From JAMOBE01 sp039908285 (GTDB taxonomy: Bacteria > Pseudomonadota > Alphaproteobacteria > Rhodospirillales > Rhodospirillaceae), in assembly GCA_039908285.1 (NCBI GenBank), contig JAMOBE010000060.1, forward strand, positions 1 through 22,212: a stretch of 22,212 nucleotides of DNA, read 5' to 3'. Every line of letters begins with the position of its first letter. The first letter of the stretch is position 1. Positions 15,819-22,212 of this stretch are shown piece by piece. The notes beneath the pieces are model-generated. The model had not been told where the DNA came from. It made no database searches and saw nothing but the letters and a program-made list of their open reading frames with translations. Made by a program: the position numbers and the translations under genes.

Positions 15819-17075
15819 ATGCGCGGATTGATCCTGTCCCTGATCGGGTTCACGTTTCTTCCGGTGATTCTTTACGCGCCGTTCACGGGCGTGCTGGTCT
15901 ATGCCTGGTACCAGTACATGACGCCGGACCGGATTTCCTGGGGACTGGTTCGCATCATTCCGTTCTCGCTGATGTTCGGGGTGACGGCGATCGTCGGCTG
16001 GGTGCTGTTCGAGAAGAAGCGCTGGCCGACGTTCCAGTTCGTCATTCTGGCGTTCCTGCTGTTCTTCGCCTGGATCAACATCACCACCCTGTTCGCCCTT
16101 CAGCCGGTGGAAGCGGCGGTGAAGTGGGATATGACCGTCAAGGTGATGACGTTCTCGGCCCTGGCGATGCTGGTGCTCAACGAGCGCGTCCGCATCGAGG
16201 CCTTCGTCTGGGTGTTCGTGCTGTCGGTGAGTTACTTCGCCTTTCGTGGCGCCTTCAACACCCTGCTTACCGGCGGCGGCGGCAATATGGTGAGCGGCGC
16301 CAACACCAGCTTCATCGGCGATCGCAACACGTTTGCAGTGGTGATGCTGATGGCGCTGCCGCTGGTCGTGTTCCTGCGTCGCCACACCACCATATTCCCA
16401 GCGACCCAATTCGTTCGTCTGGCCCTGGTCGGGCTCGTGGTCCTGCTGGCCATCGCCGTCGTCGGGACGCAGTCGCGGGGGGCGCTGGTGGCGGCGGTGC
16501 CGCTGGTCGGATCGTTCTTTCTCAAGTCCCGGCGCAAGGGGCTGGTGCTGGCGATCTGCCTCGCGGGAGCGGTCCTCGGGCTCGCGGTGGCCCCCGCCGA
16601 GTGGTATGAGCGCATGGGTACCATCGGCTCCTACCAGCAGGACAGCTCGGCCATGGGGCGCATCGCGGCGTGGAAATGGGCGCTGGGCGTGGTCGAGCAG
16701 CACCCGCTGACCGGCGGTGGATTCCGGGTGTTCGTGCGCAACGTCACCGACGCGGAGCACGGGCGGTGGCTGGAGGCCCACAATATATTGTTCGAGGTGA
16801 TGGGGGAACACGGCTACATCGGCCTGGCCCTGTTCGCGATCCTGGTGGTGTCCATCTATCGCTCCCTCGGGCGGGTGGCGGTCCTCTGCCGCGAGCGGCC
16901 GGACTACCTGTGGGCCTACGACCTGGCCCTGATGCTGCAGCTTGGCCTGATCGCCTTCGTGGTCGGCGGGATGTTCCTCAGCATCGCCTTCTTCCCCATG
17001 CTCTACGACTTCGCGGCCCTGGCGGTGGTGCTGCGGGGCCACATCGTGCCCCGGATGCTGACGGAGAACCTTTGA
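15819..17075 (+). CDS. O-antigen ligase/polymerase-like membrane protein, exosortase A-associated type
   Basis: This 418-residue polytopic inner-membrane protein has around ten hydrophobic segments and a large periplasmic-type loop late in the sequence (about residues 255-325), the usual layout of Wzy/WaaL-type ligases. The N-terminal pattern (VYAWYQYMTPDRISWG), FIGDRNTFAV and GTQSRGA recall the putative O-glycosylation ligase family associated with exosortase A. The family would transfer or polymerise a lipid-linked glycan on the periplasmic face. The start at 15819 has GAGG just upstream, although close. The gene stop overlaps a TTG that probably starts the next gene. No exosortase or PEP-CTERM gene is in the window, so the subfamily link rests on sequence resemblance. 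The acceptor could be lipid A, a protein or a polysaccharide repeat. Confidence 0.88.
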   Translation: MRGLILSLIGFTFLPVILYAPFTGVLVYAWYQYMTPDRISWGLVRIIPFSLMFGVTAIVGWVLFEKKRWPTFQFVILAFLLFFAWINITTLFALQPVEAAVKWDMTVKVMTFSALAMLVLNERVRIEAFVWVFVLSVSYFAFRGAFNTLLTGGGGNMVSGANTSFIGDRNTFAVVMLMALPLVVFLRRHTTIFPATQFVRLALVGLVVLLAIAVVGTQSRGALVAAVPLVGSFFLKSRRKGLVLAICLAGAVLGLAVAPAEWYERMGTIGSYQQDSSAMGRIAAWKWALGVVEQHPLTGGGFRVFVRNVTDAEHGRWLEAHNILFEVMGEHGYIGLALFAILVVSIYRSLGRVAVLCRERPDYLWAYDLALMLQLGLIAFVVGGMFLSIAFFPMLYDFAALAVVLRGHIVPRMLTENL

Positions 17076-17587
17076 CAATCACCCCGACACCACCCACACT
17101 CGCCCCCATGCCCGACCGCCGCATCGTGATCCACGAGGTCTCCCACGCCAGGGCTGCCCTGGCGGTGGCCGAGGCCCTGGGCGTGCCGGTGGTCCTGGTC
17201 AGTGCTCCCCGTGCCGGCGCCGTCATGGGCGCCCCCTGGTTCGCGGCGGTGGTGGAGATGGCGGCCGCCGACCACCCGGCGGCCCGGTACCGGGCGGTGC
17301 TGGACTGCGGCGATGGTGCCGGCGACGCCCTGGCGGCGCTGGGATTCGGCATCGGTGCCGTGCGGGTGACCCTGCCGCCGGAGGTCCTGACCCGGCTAGA
17401 GGACATCGCGAAAAAGCTCGGCGCCACCATTGAGGTGGGCGAGGTGGGCGAGGTGGGCGAGGTGGGCGAGGTGGGTAACCGCCTGGACCTTTTGGACCAC
17501 CACGACCCGGAGGCGGCCTGCCGACTGTATTACTGCGGCTCCGCCGCGTTATGGCTTCAGGACTCCTCCTCCGCCATCAAGGCCTGA
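17072..17587 (+). CDS. Hypothetical protein with EVG repeat, unknown function
   Basis: From a TTG at 17072 the product is 171 residues; from the ATG at 17108 it is 159. I prefer the TTG because it overlaps the ligase stop (TTGA) and has GGAG five bases upstream, while the ATG has no visible ribosome site. The first two-thirds look like a folded alpha/beta domain (an IVIHEVSHARAALAVAEALG start, then PVVLVSAP, and a VLDCGD motif). I do not recognise it as an enzyme family; it resembles short conserved hypotheticals of alphaproteobacteria. The C-terminal third holds five EVG triplets from a 9-bp tandem repeat and ends in a short tail. Its last 31 bp overlap the end of the convergent nucleotidyltransferase gene. 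No signal peptide or membrane segment is seen. Confidence 0.75.
   Translation: MTITPTPPTLAPMPDRRIVIHEVSHARAALAVAEALGVPVVLVSAPRAGAVMGAPWFAAVVEMAAADHPAARYRAVLDCGDGAGDALAALGFGIGAVRVTLPPEVLTRLEDIAKKLGATIEVGEVGEVGEVGEVGNRLDLLDHHDPEAACRLYYCGSAALWLQDSSSAIKA
17432..17476 (+). repeat. 9-bp minisatellite, five copies
   Basis: Five contiguous copies of gaggtgggc, the last ending in t, lie within the hypothetical gene at 17072-17587. Each unit encodes Glu-Val-Gly, so gain or loss of a unit keeps the frame. Near-perfect identity between copies suggests recent slippage, and copy number may differ between strains. Confidence 0.95.
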
Positions 17588-18840
17588 AGTCGCGCCAGAG
17601 CCTCGTCACGGCTGGCCCGGTAGTCGCCTTCCTCCCACCAGCGGTCGAGTCGCGCCAGCAGGACGCCAACCGCTGGCCCCGGCGGCACCCCGGCCGCCAG
17701 CACGTCCCGACCCTGAACCGGCAGGACCGGCGGGGTCCAGGCGCGCGCCAATTCCAGCAGGGCGAGCCAGGAGTCGGTTTCCGTCGGCGGCGTCCGGGAG
17801 TGCACCGCCTTGCGCCCCGCCCAGGACAGGAGAATCAGGTCCCGGAATCGCTCCGGCCCGAGTCGCCGCAGGGCGCGGCGGGCCGTCCGCGGGTCCATGC
17901 CGGGCGTCGGCATCAGGTCGCCCGGGGGCTCGGCCAGGCTGGCCAGACGCTCGGCCTCGCGGTTGGACAGCCGCAGCCGGGCGGCGACGGCCGCGGCGCC
18001 CGCGGCATCCACCGTCAGCACCGCCGCCAGGCGCCGCAGTGGATCGGACGTGACGCCCTCGATCCGGATCCCCCGGTCCTCGAACCAGGCCAGGAGGCGC
18101 AGGCGGCCGAAGTCCGCCGCCTCGGGCAGGACGTGCTCCAGCACCCGCTCCCCCCGCATCAGCAATAGGACCCCCGCCGGGTCCGGCGCCATGAGGATTT
18201 TCAGCATCTCGTCCCGCACCCTCTCCGCCGAGAGGGTGGCGATGCGCGGGGCCAGCAGCCGGCAGGCGGCCAGGGCGTCCACGTCGGGCGGCGGCCGGCC
18301 GTAGAAGGCGTTGAAACGGAAGAAGCGCAACAGCCGCAGCACGTCCTCCTCGATGCGTCGGCGGGCATTGCCGACGAAGCGGACTCGCCCCTCCCCAAGG
18401 TCGCGCAGGCCGCCGAAATAGTCGTGGATCACACCGTCCGGGGCGGCGGACAGGGTGTTGATGGTGAAGTCGCGGCGCGCCGCGTCTTCCTTCCAGTCGT
18501 CGGTGAAGCTGACCTCGGCGTGGCGGCCGTCGCAGGCCACGTCGCGGCGCAGGGTGGTGATCTCAAAGGATGAGTCGCCGACCATGGCGGTCACCGTGCC
18601 GTGGGCGATGCCGGTGGGAATCGCCCGAATCCCGGCACGCTCCAGGAGGGCGATCACCGTGGCGGGCGGGTCGGCGGTGGCGATGTCGACGTCCCGGATG
18701 GCCCGCTTCAGCACGGCATCGCGCACGCAGCCGCCGACGAAGCGCACCTTGGCGCCGTCGGCTGTCAGGGCCGCGATCACCGCGCGCGTCGGGGCGGCGG
18801 TCATCCACGGCTGGGGACCGAGCTGACCGACGGCGCTCAC
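17557..18840 (-). CDS. CCA tRNA nucleotidyltransferase / poly(A) polymerase family protein
   Basis: The product (427 residues from a GTG at 18840) belongs to the class II nucleotidyltransferases that add or repair the 3' CCA of tRNA. The head domain has the glycine-rich FVGGCVRD motif (34-41), the catalytic DVD pair (D50, D52), and an RRDFTIN motif, followed by the usual RIEEDVLRLLRFFRF neck segment. The C-terminal body is about 200 residues, normal for alphaproteobacterial members. The GTG overlaps the DUF6111 stop as GTGA and gives the typical QPWM-containing N-terminus; the ATG at 18804 is the alternative. It is the last gene of the minus-strand operon. Whether it adds the full CCA or only part cannot be told from sequence here, so I leave the symbol empty. 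Confidence 0.93.
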   Translation of the reverse strand: MSAVGQLGPQPWMTAAPTRAVIAALTADGAKVRFVGGCVRDAVLKRAIRDVDIATADPPATVIALLERAGIRAIPTGIAHGTVTAMVGDSSFEITTLRRDVACDGRHAEVSFTDDWKEDAARRDFTINTLSAAPDGVIHDYFGGLRDLGEGRVRFVGNARRRIEEDVLRLLRFFRFNAFYGRPPPDVDALAACRLLAPRIATLSAERVRDEMLKILMAPDPAGVLLLMRGERVLEHVLPEAADFGRLRLLAWFEDRGIRIEGVTSDPLRRLAAVLTVDAAGAAAVAARLRLSNREAERLASLAEPPGDLMPTPGMDPRTARRALRRLGPERFRDLILLSWAGRKAVHSRTPPTETDSWLALLELARAWTPPVLPVQGRDVLAAGVPPGPAVGVLLARLDRWWEEGDYRASRDEALARLQALMAEEES

Positions 18841-19130
18841 GGTGGCTCGATCATGCGGCCGGGGACCAGCCTGCCGTTCTCCAGGTGGGGCGGGACGTAG
18901 AGAGCCCCTGGCGAAGCGCCCTGCCACAGGGTCGATGCGCCGAGGGTCACCGCCGTCAGCACGACTCCGGCCAGGGCAAGCCAGGTCCAGGGAACGGCCC
19001 GCGCCCGTGCCTCCGCGGCCTCGCCCTTGCCGGCGGCGGCGGCGATGCGCCGTCTCATCACCCACATCCACCCGAGATAGAGCGCGGTCGGCAGCAGCAG
19101 CGGCAAAAGCCAGGTCAGCAGGATGCGCAT
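18837..19130 (-). CDS. DUF6111 family small membrane protein
   Basis: The 97-residue protein has two hydrophobic helices (about 3-23 and 46-68) separated by a basic, Ala-rich loop, and a Pro-containing tail. It matches the small membrane proteins (DUF6111) found between the CoA pyrophosphatase and the CCA-adding enzyme in many alphaproteobacteria; the function is unknown. The ATG at 19130 overlaps the Nudix stop as TGATG; a GTG at 19133 directly before it is also possible. Its own stop overlaps the GTG start of the nucleotidyltransferase, so translation across the three genes is probably coupled. Confidence 0.85.
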   Translation of the reverse strand: MRILLTWLLPLLLPTALYLGWMWVMRRRIAAAAGKGEAAEARARAVPWTWLALAGVVLTAVTLGASTLWQGASPGALYVPPHLENGRLVPGRMIEPP

Positions 19131-19702
19131 CACGCGGTCAGAATCCGGAACAGGTTCACCAGCATGCCGGCGGTCGCCCCCCAGATATGATAGTTCCCAT
19201 AGGGCATGGCGTAGGTGGTGCGCGGCGGGCCGTCATAGGGAATCGGTGGGGGCAGGCGGCGGTGGTTGGCCGGGTCCAGGACGAAGGTGAGGGGCACCTC
19301 GAAGACGTCGGCCACCTCGAAGGGGTCGGGAGTGAGGACGAACGGCGGCCGGACCACGCCCACCACCGGCGTGACGATGAATCCGGTGATGGTCTCGTAG
19401 TCGTCGAGGGTGCCGATCAGGTCGACCAGCGACGGGGACAGGCCGATCTCCTCCTCCGTCTCGCGCAGCGCCGTGGCCACCGCGTCGGGATCCTCGGGCT
19501 CGACCCGGCCGCCGGGAAAGCAGATCTGGCCGCCATGGTGGGCCAGGTGCTCGGTCCGGCGGGTCATCAGCACCGTGAAGCCGTCAGGGCGGTCCACCAG
19601 CGGCACCAGCACGGCCGCCGGCATCCGGCTTCCCCCCGGGCGGTGGGGACCGTCGTCGCGGCAGGGCCCGATGCCGCGGGTGGCCGCGGCCAGACGGGTC
19701 AT
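19130..19702 (-). CDS. Nudix hydrolase, probable CoA pyrophosphatase
   Basis: Nudix hydrolases of this group split coenzyme A or its derivatives into 3',5'-ADP and 4'-phosphopantetheine. The sequence has the CoA-specific signature (MTRRTEHLAHHGGQICFPGG) running into a Nudix box with the ALRETEEEIGL core that supplies the metal-binding glutamates. The spacing between the GG and the RE pair is that of the CoA pyrophosphatase subgroup. The ATG at 19702 gives 190 residues. The frame is open upstream: a CTG at 19720 overlaps the DUF1285 stop, and an ATG at 19768 lies inside DUF1285. The LTREQIM helix just upstream of 19702 looks family-like, so the true start may be one of these. No strong Shine-Dalgarno decides it. 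It sits between DUF1285 and DUF6111 in a tight operon. Confidence 0.92.
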   Translation of the reverse strand: MTRLAAATRGIGPCRDDGPHRPGGSRMPAAVLVPLVDRPDGFTVLMTRRTEHLAHHGGQICFPGGRVEPEDPDAVATALRETEEEIGLSPSLVDLIGTLDDYETITGFIVTPVVGVVRPPFVLTPDPFEVADVFEVPLTFVLDPANHRRLPPPIPYDGPPRTTYAMPYGNYHIWGATAGMLVNLFRILTA

Positions 19703-19716
19703 GATCTGCTCGCGGG

Positions 19717-20241
19717 TCAGTCCTCGGCTTCGAGGCTGCCCATCGGAAAGAATGTCCCACTGCTCCATATGCCAAACAGGACGAGATGTCCCACCTTTTC
19801 CTCGACGCCGAGCGCCACCAGTTCATAATACACGGAACGCGCCACGCGTGCCTCAAGCCCATCACGCACCAACAGGTACGGAGTGGACGTGCCCGTATCA
19901 AGGTCCATTACCATCCGCAGGGGGTGGTCAGTATCGACGGTCACGATTTCGTCAACATTGGTCCGCATGCTGACCACCAGCGCGCCGCCGGCCCCCGAGG
20001 TGAACAGCTCGACGGCGATGAAGGGGACGTCGTCCACGGTGATCCGCCCGGCCTCGGCCGGCGTGATCAGCCAGTACGTGTCATCGTCGAGCCGATGCAG
20101 GAGCGATGCGAACAGGCAGACCATCTCTTGGCGATTGATCGGCAAGCCGCGATAATGCCACACCCCGTCGCGGTCGATGCGGATGCCGAGATCACCATGG
20201 TCCTGAACGGCGGGGGCGTGGTGTCTGGTTGCAGTGTTCAT
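19717..20241 (-). CDS. DUF1285 domain-containing protein
   Basis: The 174-residue product fits DUF1285, a conserved proteobacterial family of unknown biochemical function. Its N-terminal part shows GIRIDRDGVWHYRGLPINR followed by a LFASLLHR helix. The body is beta-rich, with VDDVPFIAVEL and DHPLRMVMDL, and the end is a short acidic tail. The ATG at 20241 is chosen because it gives the usual N-terminal length; the frame is open up to 20388, but that part overlaps moxR on the other strand and is not family-like. It is the first gene of the minus-strand operon and lies head-to-head with moxR, only 31 bp away. Confidence 0.88.
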   Translation of the reverse strand: MNTATRHHAPAVQDHGDLGIRIDRDGVWHYRGLPINRQEMVCLFASLLHRLDDDTYWLITPAEAGRITVDDVPFIAVELFTSGAGGALVVSMRTNVDEIVTVDTDHPLRMVMDLDTGTSTPYLLVRDGLEARVARSVYYELVALGVEEKVGHLVLFGIWSSGTFFPMGSLEAED

Positions 20242-20272
20242 CGACGGGCCGTCGTTCCCGAACCGCGGAGAG

Positions 20273-21285
<1,013 letters not shown>

Positions 21286-21289
<4 letters not shown>

Positions 21290-22164
21290 CGGCGGTCAGA
21301 GCCCAGTCCATCCGCGATCGCGGTGAGCAGCTTGCCGCCGTCCTGCCGCCGCTGCTGGTGGCGGCGGAGCGGGTGGCGGCCACCGTCGCCACCGGGCTGC
21401 ACGGCCGCCGGAGGGTGGGTCCGGGGGAGACCTTCTGGCAGTTCCGCCGCTATCAGCCCGGCGACCCGGTGCACGGCATCGACTGGCGCCAGTCGGCCAA
21501 GTCGGACCGGGTCTATGTCCGCGAGCACGAATGGCAGTCGGCGCAATCGGTGTGGCTGTGGTGCGACCGCTCGCCGTCCATGGCCTGGCGTTCCTCCCTC
21601 CATCTGGCGACCAAGGGCGACCGCGCGGCGGTGCTGACGGTGGCGCTGGCTTCGCTGCTGGTGCGCGGCGGCGAGCGCATCGCCCTTCTCGGAGGGGTGG
21701 AGCGGGGTGGAGAGGAGCGGCCGGCCGTCGGACGGAGCGCCCTGCTGCGGCTGGCGGAGTCGCTGGCGCGGCCTGTTGCCCTCGCCGATGGCATGGTCAC
21801 CCTGCCCGATCATGCCGTGGTGGTGCTGATCGGGGACTTCCTGACGCCCCTCGCCGAGGTGGATGCCCTGGTACGGCGGCTCGCCGGAGCCCACGTGCGG
21901 GGCCACCTGCTCCAGGTCCTCGACCCCGCCGAGGAGACGCTGCCGTTCTCGGGCCGCATCCGCTTCGCCGGGCCGGAAGACGAGGGGGAGGTGATGATCG
22001 CCCGGGCCGAGGACGTGCGGGCCGGTTACCGGGCGAGACTCGCCGCCCATCGCGAGGGACTGGCCGCCATCGCCCGCGCCGCTGGCTGGACCTTCGCCGT
22101 CCACCGCACCGACGCCGCCCCCGAGAGCGCCCTTCTCGCCCTCTACACCGCGCTGAGGGGCTGA
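21286..22164 (+). CDS. DUF58 domain-containing protein (vWA-like partner of MoxR)
   Basis: The 292-residue product carries the DUF58 signature: RRYQPGDPVHGIDWRQSAKSD, then YVREHEWQSAQSVWLWCDRS. The DRSPSM stretch gives a DxSxS arrangement like the metal site of von Willebrand A domains. A second strand-turn, VVLIGDF, follows. Proteins of this family are encoded beside MoxR and are thought to be its partners; the cellular role is not settled. The start is a GTG at 21286, overlapping the moxR stop as GTGA, which explains why a longer open frame upstream (reaching to 19786) should be ignored. In related genomes more genes (DUF4159 and membrane vWA proteins) often follow; here the 48 bp after the stop do not look like one. 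Confidence 0.93.
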
Positions 22165-22187
22165 TGATGTATTGCCATCGTGCGCAT

Positions 22188-22205
22188 AAAAAGCCCTCTC
22201 CCCCC
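22188..22205. terminator. Possible left half of a bidirectional intrinsic terminator (cut by window edge)
   Basis: An A-run (22188-22192) is followed by GCCCTCTCCCCCC, 24 bp after the DUF58 stop. On the minus strand this reads as a G-rich stem arm ending in a T-run, as an intrinsic terminator would. The matching arm would have to lie beyond the window, so this is only a suggestion. Confidence 0.3.
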
Positions 22206-22212
22206 TCTTCCG

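Noticed and set aside
15750..17078. 442-codon open frame antisense to the ligase-like gene
   Set aside because: His/Gln/Arg-rich shadow of a membrane-protein gene, with no domain.

Overview
The window is GC-rich, densely coding DNA that reads like the chromosome of an alphaproteobacterium, most likely a Rhodospirillales member (spirillum type). The reasons are codon use, the run DUF1285 - CoA pyrophosphatase - DUF6111 - CCA-adding-type nucleotidyltransferase next to moxR - DUF58, and several large hybrid histidine kinases. The lineage is inferred from gene content; no marker gene fixes the genus.

Region A (1-13636) is a signalling block. On the minus strand (7443 down to 1) lie a 1330-residue membrane hybrid kinase (Cache-like sensor, HAMP, GAF, coiled coil, HisKA, HATPase, three receivers), an ATGA-coupled CheR-type methyltransferase, and a soluble hybrid kinase (REC-GAF-HisKA-HATPase-REC-REC) that runs off the left edge. 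Divergently, on the plus strand, lie a paralogue of that soluble kinase with a C-terminal Hpt, a REC-PAS-GGDEF diguanylate cyclase joined by TGATG, and a small REC-headed histidine kinase. I count eleven receiver domains and no DNA-binding output domain, so the visible outputs are c-di-GMP and phosphotransfer or methylation. A DUF1847 metal-binding-type gene follows.

Region B (14428-17587) is a surface-polysaccharide patch. A family-4 glycosyltransferase faces away from a 31-codon membrane ORF and an O-antigen-ligase-like protein of the exosortase-associated type. The divergent gap between them holds a good sigma70-type promoter. A small conserved-looking protein of unknown function, coupled to the ligase, carries a five-copy 9-bp tandem repeat.

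Region C (17557-22164) is housekeeping. A minus-strand operon (DUF1285, Nudix CoA pyrophosphatase, DUF6111, CCA-adding-type nucleotidyltransferase) runs head-to-head, 31 bp apart, with moxR and a DUF58 gene. The right edge may be half of a bidirectional terminator.

I found no rRNA, tRNA, CRISPR array, insertion sequence, integrase or phage gene. The most unusual part is the kinase/CheR/GGDEF block: a methyltransferase coupled to a kinase that has no MCP signalling domain, flanked by duplicated kinases whose GAF domains share a Cys/His signature. I see nothing I could defend as a wholly new system.
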